A stretch of 64,000 bases of DNA from an uncultured Bacteroidota bacterium (GTDB lineage Bacteria > Bacteroidota > Bacteroidia > Chitinophagales > Chitinophagaceae), in assembly GCA_903819975.1 (NCBI GenBank), contig CAIJFI010000017.1, forward strand, positions 210,020 through 274,019. The letters are read 5' to 3'. A model generated the notes under the pieces. The model made no database searches. It was given only the letters and a program-made list of their open reading frames with translations, and was not told the origin of the DNA. Made by a program: the position numbers and the translations under genes. Below, in pieces: positions 18,340 through 27,440 of the stretch. Numbering within the stretch: the stretch's first letter is position 1; each line of letters starts with the position of its first letter.

Positions 18340-20598
18340 ATGGATTATACCGACGACGATATTAAACCCCAAATTGTAAGCCAATACAATTTAGATGAAG
18401 AACAAGAAAAAAAAGAAATTGTTCGTCAATACCGTGCCCTATTGCGCGCATTAAGACCTAAGATTAAAAAAGGCGATAAAGAATTATTAAGAACTGCTTT
18501 TGAAATGGCTGCCAATGCGCATAAAACAATGCGTCGTAAAAGTGGTGAGCCTTATATATTTCATCCCATTGCTGTTGCCATGATTTGCGTGGAAGAAATT
18601 GGGCTTGGCGTAAGAAGTACTATTTGCGCATTATTACATGATACCGTAGAAGATACTGACATTACTTTGGATGATATAAAAAGTGAATTTGGAAATGAGA
18701 TTGCCAAAATTGTTGATGGGCTTACCAAGATCTCAACAGTGATGGATACCAATAGTAGTCAACAGGCCGAGAATTTTAAAAAGATTTTATTGACCCTTAC
18801 CGACGATCCAAGAGTAATCCTAATAAAATTGTCAGATCGCTTGCACAATATGCGTACGCTGGATTCTATGAAACAAGAGAAACAACTCAAAATTTCATCG
18901 GAAACAATATGGGTATATGCCCCACTAGCACATCGAATGGGCTTGTACAATATTAAGACAGAGTTAGAGGATTTATCCATGAAGTATTTGGAAGCAGATA
19001 CTTACAAAGAGATTGCAAAAAAATTAGCTGAAACCAAGAGGGAACGTACTAAGTATATCAATGAATTTATTCGCCCATTAAAAGAAAAACTTGGCAACAC
19101 AGGTTTTGAATTCGAAATTTATGGTCGTCCAAAAAGCATTCACTCTATTTGGAATAAAATAAAAAAGAAAGGCGTAAGCTTTGAAGAAGTTTATGACTTG
19201 TTTGCTATTAGAGTTATCCTTGATTCGCCTTTAGAAAGAGAAAAAGAAGATTGTTGGAAAGTGTATTCTATGGTAACTGACGAATACCTTCCCTCACCCG
19301 AACGTTTAAGAGACTGGTTGAGTAATCCAAAGAGTAATGGATACGAAGCATTGCACACTACAGTAATGGGGCCGCAAGGAAAATGGGTAGAAGTGCAGAT
19401 TCGCACAAAGAGAATGAACGAGATTGCCGAAAAGGGTTTAGCTGCCCATTTTAAATATAAAGAAGGGTCACAAAGCGAAGACCGTTTTGATAAATGGTTT
19501 ATGCAAATTCGCGAAGCATTAAGCAACCAAGACGAAGGCGGAATAGATTTTTTACAAGATTTTAAAACCTCTTTTTTAGCCGAAGAAATTTATGTATACA
19601 CCCCTAAGGGCGATGTGAAAATGCTGCCTACCAATAGCTCGGCACTAGACTTTGCATTCTTTATTCACACAGCAATTGGTTCCAAATGTATTGGCGCTAA
19701 AGTGAATCACAAATTAGTTCCTATTAGCCATAAATTAAGAAGTGGAGACCAGATAGAAATTATAACAAGTAATAAGCAAAAGCCTACCGAAGACTGGTTA
19801 AACAATGTAGTAACAGCAAAGGCTAGAAATAGTATTAAAGATGCATTAAGAGAGGAGAAGAAAATTATTGCCGAAGAGGGAAAATATACTTTACAAAGAA
19901 AACTTGAGGGTATTGGGGCAGTTTACAATCCATACAACATAGATCAAGTAATGAACTATTATAAACTAAATAGTCAACTAGATTTACTGTACCGAATTGC
20001 CACTAAATCTATCGATTTAAAAGAGCTTAAATTATTCCAGGTAATAGGTGATAAAATTGAATCGCCAAAACCAGTTAATGCGCCAATTGAACAAACGCAT
20101 GAAACAAACATCAATCGTCCACTTCCTAAAAAGGATTCTGAATTAATTATTTTTGGTGAATCAAGCGATCAAATTCAATATTCTTTAGCTAAATGTTGCA
20201 ACCCAATTCCTGGGGATGATGTATTTGGATTTGTGAGTACAGGAAAGGGCTTGATCATTCATAGAACAACCTGTCCAAATGCAACTCAACTGCTAGCCAA
20301 CTATGGCCACCGTGTAGTTAAAACCAAGTGGGCTAAAAATAAAGAAATCTCATTCCTAACAGGCCTTAGTATTATTGGCTTAGACGATGTAGGCGTAGTG
20401 AATAAAATCACCAATATAATTAGTGGAGATTTGAAAATTAACATAGCCGCCCTTACTATTGAATCTAAAGATGGCCTATTCCAAGGGACCATCAAAGTAT
20501 ATGTACACGATAAGGACGAGTTAGAAAGCTTAGTGGATAGAATTAAATCCCTAAATGGAATTCAACAAGTTAACAGATTCGACACCGAAACTGTGTAA
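18340..20598 (+). CDS. Bifunctional (p)ppGpp synthetase/hydrolase (RelA/SpoT family)
   Basis: The 752-residue protein is a long Rel. The hydrolase domain is intact: H75, H100-D101, E104-D105 and D166 in SDRLHNMR. The synthetase domain has YGRPKSIHSIW near 255, YDLFAIRVI near 288 and EALHTTVMG near 337. TGS (about 410-470), a conserved-cysteine domain (CCNPIPGDDVFGF) and a C-terminal ACT domain follow. It should make and destroy the alarmone in response to amino acid starvation through the ribosome. It lies upstream of purA, whose product is a known (p)ppGpp target in some bacteria. Confidence 0.96.
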   Translation: MDYTDDDIKPQIVSQYNLDEEQEKKEIVRQYRALLRALRPKIKKGDKELLRTAFEMAANAHKTMRRKSGEPYIFHPIAVAMICVEEIGLGVRSTICALLHDTVEDTDITLDDIKSEFGNEIAKIVDGLTKISTVMDTNSSQQAENFKKILLTLTDDPRVILIKLSDRLHNMRTLDSMKQEKQLKISSETIWVYAPLAHRMGLYNIKTELEDLSMKYLEADTYKEIAKKLAETKRERTKYINEFIRPLKEKLGNTGFEFEIYGRPKSIHSIWNKIKKKGVSFEEVYDLFAIRVILDSPLEREKEDCWKVYSMVTDEYLPSPERLRDWLSNPKSNGYEALHTTVMGPQGKWVEVQIRTKRMNEIAEKGLAAHFKYKEGSQSEDRFDKWFMQIREALSNQDEGGIDFLQDFKTSFLAEEIYVYTPKGDVKMLPTNSSALDFAFFIHTAIGSKCIGAKVNHKLVPISHKLRSGDQIEIITSNKQKPTEDWLNNVVTAKARNSIKDALREEKKIIAEEGKYTLQRKLEGIGAVYNPYNIDQVMNYYKLNSQLDLLYRIATKSIDLKELKLFQVIGDKIESPKPVNAPIEQTHETNINRPLPKKDSELIIFGESSDQIQYSLAKCCNPIPGDDVFGFVSTGKGLIIHRTTCPNATQLLANYGHRVVKTKWAKNKEISFLTGLSIIGLDDVGVVNKITNIISGDLKINIAALTIESKDGLFQGTIKVYVHDKDELESLVDRIKSLNGIQQVNRFDTETV

Positions 20599-20634
20599 AA
20601 GTTAACCGCAATTAATGAGTATTTATGTTGGGAT

Positions 20635-20652
20635 AAATAGGTAATCCTATTT
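20635..20652 (+). terminator. Weak hairpin after rel
   Basis: AAATAGG (20635-20641) pairs with CCTATTT (20646-20652) around a four-base loop and is followed by TTC. It could end rel transcripts, though the T-run is short; it overlaps the upstream part of the purA promoter region. Confidence 0.4.
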
Positions 20653-20660
20653 TCTAGACT

Positions 20661-20668
20661 TATTTTTG
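20661..20668 (+). promoter_or_regulatory. -7 element TATTTTTG of purA
   Basis: Exact TAnnTTTG match 19 bases before the purA ATG at 20688. Confidence 0.5.
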
Positions 20669-20687
20669 TGTCCTCAAACAACAAATC

Positions 20688-21950
20688 ATGGTAGACGTAA
20701 TTTTAGGACTTCAGTGGGGTGACGAAGGAAAGGGTAAAATAGTGGATTATTTTGCTCCAAAGTATGACATCATCGCAAGATTCCAAGGTGGGCCAAACGC
20801 AGGTCACACATTATATGTGAACGGGACTAAAATGGTATTGCACCAGATACCTTCTGGAATATTTCACCAAGACAAAATTAATATTATCGGAAACGGTGTT
20901 GTATTAGATCCTGTTACTTTGAAAAAGGAATGTGATGCAGTGGCAACAATGGGTGTTGATGTAAAAAAGAATTTATTTATTTCAGAACGTACCAATATTA
21001 TTATTCCTAGTCACCGTGCTTTAGACAAAGCATCTGAATTATCAAAAGGGGAAGCTAAAATTGGTTCTACTTTAAAAGGTATTGGACCTGCTTATATGGA
21101 TAAGACAGGTAGAAACGCTTTGAGAGTTGGGGATTTATTGGATAAGAAATTCATTAGCAAATACATTGCTTTAAGAATGAAGCATCAAAAGATTTTAGAT
21201 AGCTACAACTTTAATGAAGATATCAGTGAAATGGAATCTGAGTTTTTTGAAGCAATTGAATTCTTAAAAACTTTAAATATCATTAACTGCGAATACTTTA
21301 TTAATGACCAAATTTCAAAAGGGAAAAAAGTATTGGCCGAGGGTGCGCAAGGTTCTATGTTAGACATTGACTTTGGTACTTTCCCATTTGTAACTTCTAG
21401 CAACACAATTTCTGCTGGTGTTTGTACAGGCCTAGGAATTTCACCTAAACAAATTGGAGAAGTTTTCGGTATTTCTAAAGCTTATTGTACACGTGTAGGA
21501 AGTGGACCCTTCCCTACAGAATTACATGATGCAAAAGGAGAAGAATTAAGAAAAATAGGTAGCGAATTTGGAGCAACAACAGGAAGACCTCGTAGATGTG
21601 GATGGATTGACTTGGTAGCTTTAAAATATACTTGCATGATTAATGGTGTTACTCAAATAATCATGACCAAAGCTGACATATTAGACTCATTTGAAACTTT
21701 AGACCTTGGAGTTGCTTATGAAATGGAAGGAAAGCAAATAGATTATGTGCCCTTCCAATTAGTTGGCACCCCGGTTACACCAATTTGGAAAACAATGCAA
21801 GGTTGGAATTTAGACTCAACTCAAATGAAAAATGAGAATGAGTTACCGGCAACAATGAAATCATATATTGAATATATAAATAGCTATTTGGGAGTACCCG
21901 TTAAGTTTGTTTCTAACGGTCCGGGTAGAGATCAAATTATACATCTTTAA
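20688..21950 (+). CDS. purA: Adenylosuccinate synthetase
   Basis: PurA condenses IMP and aspartate with GTP hydrolysis, the first committed step to AMP. The 420-residue product carries LQWGDEGKGKIVDYF at 8-22 with the catalytic aspartate and the P-loop, HTLY near 41, GIGPAYMDKTGRNALRVGDL near 130, and TTGRPRRCGWID near 300 for IMP and aspartate binding. Length is normal. A strong terminator follows directly. Confidence 0.97.
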   Translation: MVDVILGLQWGDEGKGKIVDYFAPKYDIIARFQGGPNAGHTLYVNGTKMVLHQIPSGIFHQDKINIIGNGVVLDPVTLKKECDAVATMGVDVKKNLFISERTNIIIPSHRALDKASELSKGEAKIGSTLKGIGPAYMDKTGRNALRVGDLLDKKFISKYIALRMKHQKILDSYNFNEDISEMESEFFEAIEFLKTLNIINCEYFINDQISKGKKVLAEGAQGSMLDIDFGTFPFVTSSNTISAGVCTGLGISPKQIGEVFGISKAYCTRVGSGPFPTELHDAKGEELRKIGSEFGATTGRPRRCGWIDLVALKYTCMINGVTQIIMTKADILDSFETLDLGVAYEMEGKQIDYVPFQLVGTPVTPIWKTMQGWNLDSTQMKNENELPATMKSYIEYINSYLGVPVKFVSNGPGRDQIIHL

Positions 21951-21958
21951 TTTCATTT

Positions 21959-22008
21959 AAAGGACTTATTTTTTATATATTTTATATCATAAAAAAAAGT
22001 CCTTTTTT
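21959..22008 (+). terminator. Intrinsic terminator after purA
   Basis: AAAGGACTT (21959-21967) pairs with AAGTCCTTT (21997-22005); the A/T-rich interior can extend the stem, and a T-run ends it at 22008. It begins eight bases after the purA stop. Confidence 0.85.
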
Positions 22009-22046
22009 ATTTGGCAAATAAAAAAAATGGTTGAAATTTTACACTG

Positions 22047-22054
22047 TAATTTTG
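22047..22054 (+). promoter_or_regulatory. -7 element TAATTTTG before the acidic small protein gene
   Basis: Exact TAnnTTTG match nine bases before the ATG at 22063, which supports that start over the ATG at 22027. Confidence 0.5.
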
Positions 22055-22062
22055 AAAGAACT

Positions 22063-22407
22063 ATGGCAGTAAAAACTATTAAAGAAAAAAAGTCCGCAAC
22101 TAATAAAAGTGATTTTGACACTGCGGAAAAAGTGAGTAAATCAGCTACTAAGAAAAAAGTAATTGAAGAAGATGCTGATGAAGACCTAGAAGAAGAAGAG
22201 GTTGATGATGATTGGGGAAAAACTGAAGAGGACGACAGTTGGGATCCTGATTTCGAAGAATTTGATATGCCCAAAAAAGCTACTAAGAAAGCAGGCAAAG
22301 GAAAAAAAGGAGACGATGATGATGACTTAGGTCTTGACGACGATTTAAACCTAGATGACGACGACTTATTTGACGACAAAGACGAGTTTGACGACGATGA
22401 ATTTTAA
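22063..22407 (+). CDS. Small, extremely acidic protein of unknown function
   Basis: About 114 residues. The N-terminal third is lysine-rich (AVKTIKEKKSATNK), followed by an acidic block, a short basic linker (KKATKKAGKGKKGDD) and a C-terminal tail almost entirely Asp with a few Leu and Phe. I see no fold signature; low complexity suggests a disordered protein. The tail recalls the acidic tails of RNA polymerase delta or of histone and ribosome chaperones, but that is only a resemblance. The start at 22063 follows a good promoter element, which leaves no room for the ATG at 22027. It converges with the transglycosylase gene. Confidence 0.75.
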   Translation: MAVKTIKEKKSATNKSDFDTAEKVSKSATKKKVIEEDADEDLEEEEVDDDWGKTEEDDSWDPDFEEFDMPKKATKKAGKGKKGDDDDDLGLDDDLNLDDDDLFDDKDEFDDDEF

Positions 22408-22413
22408 ATAGAT

Positions 22414-23418
22414 CTATTCCTTAATAGAATATAAAGATTGTAAAGAGGCCTGTAAAATATCATTTTTATGGGCCTCAAATATTTCAAGCATATCCGAAGG
22501 CAATCTTAGCTTATAGCCTTTGCCAGAAGACACCACTTGATCAAACTTAGGATTTAAAGCAGTCAATTCTTTCTCAGCCAATTTTAAATATTGAGCAATA
22601 ACTGCAATACGGAATCTCCCACTCACTTGCACTTCGCTAATTTTAGTTTCTAAAAGCACCGACTTGCCTTTTTTATCTTTTATTTCAGCACTAGTCATTG
22701 TGGTCCATCCTCCATCCTCCTCAAAAACATAATGCGTAGCAATAAATTTCTTTACATGGTTTCTGGTTTCTAATGGAAGGTCGTATTCTATCTGCCAAAA
22801 ATCCTTTGTTCCTTTCTTTTGAATTGCGCGACTTACCCTTCCTGCCCCTCCATTGTATGCAGCAACTACTAGTAACCAGTCTCCATACTGCGCATATAAT
22901 TCTTTTAATAAGGTAGCGGCGGCAATGGTACTTTTACGATAATCAGTTCTTTCGTCCACGGGAGCTGTTTTTAAGCCAAATCTAGCTGCTTCGTCGGGCA
23001 TTAATTGCCATGGACCAACTGCACCTGCAACGGAGGTTAAATTAGATGCTAAGTGACTTTCAATTACACTTAAATATTTTAACTCAACCGGAATACCATT
23101 GGCAATTAAAATTTCATCATACAAATTAAAATAAGGTTTGGCCCAGGTCTTCATCTTTATTAATTCCGGCCCTTGTTTATCCATATAGCTTTGAATAAAA
23201 CTAATTGCTTTAGGATTTAATTGAAAAGTAAATGGCTTGTCCTTATTGCCTGTTGCAGTTAATTTAAATAAACTAGAAAAACCAACACGATCGTTTTGCA
23301 AGCTATCAGTTTTTGATCTATTCGCCTGCCCCAATAAAGCTGAAGGATTTAGAATACAACTAAAAGCAAGTATTAATGTTAGAATGGATATTTTAAAGTA
23401 TTTAAAATACAATTTCAT
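22414..23418 (-). CDS. Lytic transglycosylase, SLT/MltD-like
   Basis: The 334-residue exported enzyme (signal peptide about 1-31) has a GH23 lysozyme-like domain with catalytic E120 in SVIESHLAS, GAVGPWQLMP at 132-141 and AAYNGGAGRV at 186-195. These enzymes cleave the glycan strands of peptidoglycan to 1,6-anhydro products. The last 80 residues resemble a LysM-like binding region (YKLRLPSDM) but are degenerate. E. coli MltD is a lipoprotein; C21 here could be a lipobox cysteine (LAFSC), so outer-membrane anchoring is possible but uncertain. Confidence 0.88.
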   Translation of the reverse strand: MKLYFKYFKISILTLILAFSCILNPSALLGQANRSKTDSLQNDRVGFSSLFKLTATGNKDKPFTFQLNPKAISFIQSYMDKQGPELIKMKTWAKPYFNLYDEILIANGIPVELKYLSVIESHLASNLTSVAGAVGPWQLMPDEAARFGLKTAPVDERTDYRKSTIAAATLLKELYAQYGDWLLVVAAYNGGAGRVSRAIQKKGTKDFWQIEYDLPLETRNHVKKFIATHYVFEEDGGWTTMTSAEIKDKKGKSVLLETKISEVQVSGRFRIAVIAQYLKLAEKELTALNPKFDQVVSSGKGYKLRLPSDMLEIFEAHKNDILQASLQSLYSIKE

Positions 23419-23428
23419 AGAATGATGA

Positions 23429-24862
23429 TTATTTTGACTCCATCATTTCTTTAGAAAATTGAAGTAAGCCTACTTCGTTAAAAGAAGCACTCATAACTTG
23501 AAGCCCAAATGGCATTCCGTTGGTATGCTTAAACAATGGAATGGAGATTGCAGGTATACCTACTAAATTTGCATACACAGTATAAATATCTGCTAAAAAC
23601 ATTTCGGTAGCCGAATGATTGTTCTCTCCTAATTTAAATGCAGGACTTGGCACAGTAGGTGATACTAAAATATCGTAGTTTAAAAACAAGTTGTTTGTTA
23701 AGTCCACTAATTTTCTTCTTACCTGTTGAGCTTTTGTAAAGTAGGCATCAAAATAACCTGCGCTTAAAACAAATGTGCCTAATAAAATTCTTCTTTGTAC
23801 TTCGGCTCCAAATCCTTCTGTTCGGGATTTTTTATATAGGTCTGTTAAGTCTTCAATTTTATCATGGGTACGATGACCAAATTTAATCCCATCAAAACGA
23901 GATAAATTACTTGATGCTTCGGCAGTAGTTAAAACATAATAAGTAGGCACTAAATAAGAAAGCAAACTAAAATCAATTCCTTCTACAGTATAACCTTTGG
24001 CTACCAATGAAGCTAAGTAATCCTCAGTTTGTTTTTTAATTTCAGGATCTAATCCAGGATGCGATAAAGTCTCTTTAAAATAAGCTACTTTTTTGGGCAC
24101 TTTATTTTCGGCGATGGCTTCAGAATAATTTAGAACCTCTTTAGATGAAACGGTACTATCAAAATTATCGGCACCTGCAATTACTTCTAATACAATTGCA
24201 GCATCTTGAACTGTATGCGAGAAAATACCAATTTGATCAAAGGAAGAGGCGTATGCAATAAGTCCATATCTTGAAATGCGTCCATAACTTGGCTTTAATC
24301 CAACAACCCCGCAAAAATCTGCAGGCTGACGAACAGAACCACCAGTATCCGATCCTAAACTCACCATACAAAGATTGGCCTGTATTGCTACAGCCGATCC
24401 TCCCGATGAACCACCTGGCACACGCTGATTGTCTAATGCGTTTTTAACTGGGCCGTAGGCAGAATTTTCATTGCTACTTCCCATTGCAAACTCATCACAG
24501 TTTTGTCTACCAATAATGATAGCCCCTTGGTCTAATAATTTTTGAATTGCAGTTGCAGAATAAACGGCTGTGTAATTTTCTAAAATTTTAGAAGCAGCGC
24601 TTACTTTATGTCCATCATAACATAATACATCTTTAATACCCACAATCACACCATGTAGTTTACCCATAGGTTTTCCAGTTGCACGTAAACCATCTAGTTC
24701 AATGGCGCGCAACTTTGCTTCCTCCGAAAAAACTTCTAAAAAAGAATTTAGGTGTTGATGCTGATTAATTTGATCCAAGAAAAAATCTACCGCTTGGATA
24801 CAAGACGTCTCACCAGCTAATAAAGAAGCATGGTAGTCTTTGATTGTATTAAAACGAAACAC
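23429..24862 (-). CDS. gatA: Asp-tRNA(Asn)/Glu-tRNA(Gln) amidotransferase subunit A
   Basis: GatA is the glutaminase/amidase subunit of GatCAB, which converts misacylated Asp-tRNA(Asn) or Glu-tRNA(Gln). The 477-residue product has the amidase-signature triad K77 (VGIKDV), S152 (PGGSSGGSA) and S176 (SDTGGSV). gatB and gatC are not in the window, which is normal in Bacteroidota. Translation most likely starts at a GTG at 24862 that shares its first base with the tatA stop (TAGTG), so the genes are translationally coupled. Confidence 0.95.
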   Translation of the reverse strand: MFRFNTIKDYHASLLAGETSCIQAVDFFLDQINQHQHLNSFLEVFSEEAKLRAIELDGLRATGKPMGKLHGVIVGIKDVLCYDGHKVSAASKILENYTAVYSATAIQKLLDQGAIIIGRQNCDEFAMGSSNENSAYGPVKNALDNQRVPGGSSGGSAVAIQANLCMVSLGSDTGGSVRQPADFCGVVGLKPSYGRISRYGLIAYASSFDQIGIFSHTVQDAAIVLEVIAGADNFDSTVSSKEVLNYSEAIAENKVPKKVAYFKETLSHPGLDPEIKKQTEDYLASLVAKGYTVEGIDFSLLSYLVPTYYVLTTAEASSNLSRFDGIKFGHRTHDKIEDLTDLYKKSRTEGFGAEVQRRILLGTFVLSAGYFDAYFTKAQQVRRKLVDLTNNLFLNYDILVSPTVPSPAFKLGENNHSATEMFLADIYTVYANLVGIPAISIPLFKHTNGMPFGLQVMSASFNEVGLLQFSKEMMESK

Positions 24863-25053
24863 TATTTAGCCGATTTCTCGTCTTTTTCGTTGATACCATC
24901 TTCTAATTCTTTCTTCACATTGTTTTTAGCGTCGTTGAATTCACGGATACCCTTACCTAATCCTTTCATGAATTCAGGGATTTTTCTTCCGCCAAACATT
25001 ACTAAAATTACTACGCCAATGATTAATAATTCTTGAAATCCTAAGTTGCCCAT
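24862..25053 (-). CDS. tatA: Sec-independent protein translocase TatA/TatE
   Basis: A 63-residue protein with one N-terminal helix (about 4-22, LGFQELLIIGVVILVMFGG), the hinge FGGRKIPEF, an amphipathic helix (MKGLGKGIREF) and a charged tail. TatA forms the channel of the twin-arginine pathway that exports folded proteins. tatC is not nearby. A TACCTTTA element about 20 bases upstream may be its promoter. It overlaps gatA by one base. Confidence 0.93.
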   Translation of the reverse strand: MGNLGFQELLIIGVVILVMFGGRKIPEFMKGLGKGIREFNDAKNNVKKELEDGINEKDEKSAK

Positions 25054-25141
25054 AATGTTAAATTTAGAAATTTAAAGGTACGGTAATTATAAAACAGAAA
25101 CTTCAAATATTCCTGAATTAAGGTAATTATAAGTTAAACCA

Positions 25142-25172
25142 AAACGGATCCCGATATGCTCGGAATCCGTTT
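25142..25172 (-). terminator. Hairpin after rplS
   Basis: AAACGGAT..CCGA (25142-25154) pairs with TCGG.ATCCGTTT (25160-25172) with one mismatch around a five-base loop. A second small stem, ATAAGG/CCTTAT, lies at 25190-25206 beside the rplS stop. The T-run on the minus strand is interrupted, so termination strength is uncertain. Confidence 0.6.
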
Positions 25173-25211
25173 ATTATAAATTGAAACAATAAGGTGTTAC
25201 CCTTATGAGTA

Positions 25212-25562
25212 CTAGAATCTTTTTTCCTTGATACGTGCACTCTTACCGCTTCTATCGCGTAAGTAGTACAATTTAGCACGACGTACTTTACCAGACTTAT
25301 TCAACACGATACCATCGATGTTAGGAGATAAGAAAGGGAATAAACGCTCTACACCTACACCATCAGAGATTTTACGAACAGTAAAAGTAGCTGTAGCACC
25401 ATTTCCTTGTGTTTTGATTACATCACCACGGAAACTTTGGATACGCTCTTTACCACCCTCTACAATCTTGTAGTTTACGGTAATATTATCACCAGCTTTA
25501 AATGCTGGGTATTCTTTTTTTGCTGTCAATTGCTCGTGTACAAACTTTACTGCTTCGCTCAT
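25212..25562 (-). CDS. rplS: 50S ribosomal protein L19
   Basis: L19 sits at the interface of the ribosomal subunits. The 116-residue product has the typical [21 protein letters not shown] start of the beta-barrel, [15 protein letters not shown], and the basic end [18 protein letters not shown]. It stands alone here rather than with rpsP-rimM-trmD as in many other phyla. It has the best promoter of the window. Confidence 0.97.
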   Translation of the reverse strand: MSEAVKFVHEQLTAKKEYPAFKAGDNITVNYKIVEGGKERIQSFRGDVIKTQGNGATATFTVRKISDGVGVERLFPFLSPNIDGIVLNKSGKVRRAKLYYLRDRSGKSARIKEKRF

Positions 25563-25584
25563 AATTCTTGTTTTTTGCGGACGG

Positions 25585-25616
25585 CAAAGGTATGGTTACC
25601 CTTGATATTATCCAAA
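25585..25616 (-). promoter_or_regulatory. Promoter of rplS (TTTG, 20 bases, TACCTTTG)
   Basis: On the minus strand TTTG (25616-25613), a 20-base spacer and TACCTTTG (25592-25585) match both elements of the Bacteroidota sigma-ABfr consensus at the expected spacing, 22 bases before the ATG. Confidence 0.75.
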
Positions 25617-25664
25617 TTATTTCAACCAAATATTAAATTCCTGGCATTTTAAGCCATTTTAGAC

Positions 25665-27230
25665 CTATCTCGCGATGTTTACAGCTCTCTTTTCACGGAT
25701 TACTGTTACCTTAATTTGACCAGGATAGGTCATTTCGGTTTGGATTTTTTGGGCAATTTCAAAGCTCAACTGGTCCGAAGACTGGTCGGTTACTTTTTCT
25801 GCCTCAACTATTACCCTCAATTCACGTCCAGCTTGGATAGCATAAGCCTTCTCTACCCCTTGGTAGTTCATAGCTAAGTTCTCCAAATCCTTGATTCTTT
25901 GAATGTATTGTTGCATAATTTCTCTTCTTGCACCTGGTCTAGCACCGCTAATAGCGTCACAAGCCTGTATAATTGGAGAAATTACATATTGCATTTCCAT
26001 TTCATCGTGGTGCGCACCAATAGCATTAACTACCGCTGGGTTTTCACCGTATTTTTCGGCTAATTTAGCCCCTAACAATGCGTGGCTCAATTCTGTCTCC
26101 TCGTCTGGCACTTTACCAATATCGTGCAGTAAACCTGCTCTCTTAGCCAATTTAGGATTCATTCCTAATTCAGCTGCCATGATACCACATAAGTTTGCAG
26201 TTTCACGAGAGTGCATTAATAAGTTTTGTCCATAAGAACTACGGAAACGCATTTTACCTACTATACGAATTAACTCTTTATGTAAACCATGAATACCTAA
26301 TTCAATAACAGTGCGCTCTCCTATTTCTACAATTTGTTCTTCTAATTGACGTCGTGTTTTTTCAACTACTTCCTCGATACGAGCTGGGTGAATACGACCG
26401 TCAGCAACTAAACGTTGTAAAGACAAACGAGCAATTTCACGACGCAATGGATCAAATGAAGACAATAAGATAGCTTCCGGTGTATCGTCTACAATTAAGT
26501 CAACTCCAGTTGCTGCTTCAATAGCACGGATGTTACGACCTTCACGTCCAATGATTTGACCTTTCATTTCATCTGATTCCAAGTTAAATACAGTCACTGT
26601 ATTTTCAATTGCAACTTCTGCTGCAGTTCGTTGGATAGATTGAATGATTATTTTTCTTGCTTCCTTATTTGCTTTTTGCTTAGCGTCTTCAATAATGTCT
26701 TGTTGTAATGCCAAAGCCTGTGTCTGAGCCTCGTTCTTAAGGCTTTCAATTAATTGTTGCTTCGCATCTTCGGCACTTAAATTCGCGATTTTTTCTAAAC
26801 GACGAATATGTTCTTCTTGGTGCTTTTCTAATTCGGTGCGCTTTACATTTACTAAATCAATCTCACGATTTAATTTTTCTTTGATTACATCGTTGTCTTT
26901 GATTTGCTTGTCTAATGCAGCTACTTTTGAATTGATATTCAATTCGTTTTGCTTGATTCTATTTTCAGCTTCACCAATTTTTTTGTTGCGCTCTAAAATT
27001 TCACGATCGTGATCGGCTTTTAATTGTACAAAGCGTTCTTTAGCTTCCAACTGTTTTTCTTTCTTTACAGTTTCCGCTCTTAATTCTGCTTCCTTTAAAA
27101 TGCTTGCTGCTTGAGACTCAGCATCTTCTACTTGTTTCTTAGTATTACGGGCAAATACCAATTTGCCAATTAGGAGTCCGCCAACTAGCGAAGACGCTCC
27201 TATGATGATCAATAATATTGATTGGTCCAT
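25665..27230 (-). CDS. rny: Ribonuclease Y
   Basis: RNase Y is a membrane-anchored endoribonuclease that starts mRNA decay. The 521-residue product has an N-terminal membrane helix (about 4-26), a long charged coiled coil to about 200, a KH RNA-binding domain with [18 protein letters not shown] near 225-242, and an HD domain with [12 protein letters not shown] near 365 and GAHHDEM near 402. The leader region up to zapA carries a structured-RNA candidate, and rny has no obvious promoter of its own, so it may be transcribed from farther upstream. Confidence 0.96.
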   Translation of the reverse strand: MDQSILLIIIGASSLVGGLLIGKLVFARNTKKQVEDAESQAASILKEAELRAETVKKEKQLEAKERFVQLKADHDREILERNKKIGEAENRIKQNELNINSKVAALDKQIKDNDVIKEKLNREIDLVNVKRTELEKHQEEHIRRLEKIANLSAEDAKQQLIESLKNEAQTQALALQQDIIEDAKQKANKEARKIIIQSIQRTAAEVAIENTVTVFNLESDEMKGQIIGREGRNIRAIEAATGVDLIVDDTPEAILLSSFDPLRREIARLSLQRLVADGRIHPARIEEVVEKTRRQLEEQIVEIGERTVIELGIHGLHKELIRIVGKMRFRSSYGQNLLMHSRETANLCGIMAAELGMNPKLAKRAGLLHDIGKVPDEETELSHALLGAKLAEKYGENPAVVNAIGAHHDEMEMQYVISPIIQACDAISGARPGARREIMQQYIQRIKDLENLAMNYQGVEKAYAIQAGRELRVIVEAEKVTDQSSDQLSFEIAQKIQTEMTYPGQIKVTVIREKRAVNIAR

Positions 27231-27249
27231 TGTTAAAATCTTGTTGTTT

Positions 27250-27384
27250 AAAAAAAATCATGCTGCCCCTTTTTGTTCTAAAATATTATAGCTAATACGC
27301 TGATTGTCATGTAACCGGCTTCATAATCATATGATACTGCAAGACAATCTATTACGATTTAATATAATGCGTCAAAGGTTCAGC
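27250..27384 (-). ncRNA. Candidate 6S-type RNA (ssrS-like) between zapA and rny
   Basis: The 210-base gap between zapA and rny folds, on the minus strand, into one long bubble-containing hairpin. Closing stem: GCTG+CCTTT (27384-27374) with AAAGG+CAGC (27272-27262). Inner stems, outside in: ATTATA/TATAAT, TAATA/TATTA and GATTGTC/GACAATC (27349-27343 with 27308-27302), capped by a loop of about 30 bases. A large asymmetric bubble separates the closing stem from the rest, and eight T (27257-27250) follow. A near-consensus -7 element TATCTTCG (27394-27387) would start transcription at the closing stem. The zapA-ssrS neighbourhood is known from Proteobacteria. It was folded by eye only. Confidence 0.55.
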
Positions 27385-27440
27385 TACGAAGATAAAGAAA
27401 TAATGGAATCTTTGGTGTAAAATGGGCTAGGACCTGGGAA

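Noticed and set aside
21987..22379. Serine-rich frame opposite the acidic protein gene
   Set aside because: It is the reverse complement of Asp codon repeats (GAC/GAT read as serine codons) and has no signature; the plus-strand gene has a promoter and a sensible start.
25082..25132. GGTAATTATAA direct repeat upstream of tatA (25082-25092 and 25122-25132)
   Set aside because: Short and AT-rich, expected by chance in this base composition; no link to a promoter or known site.
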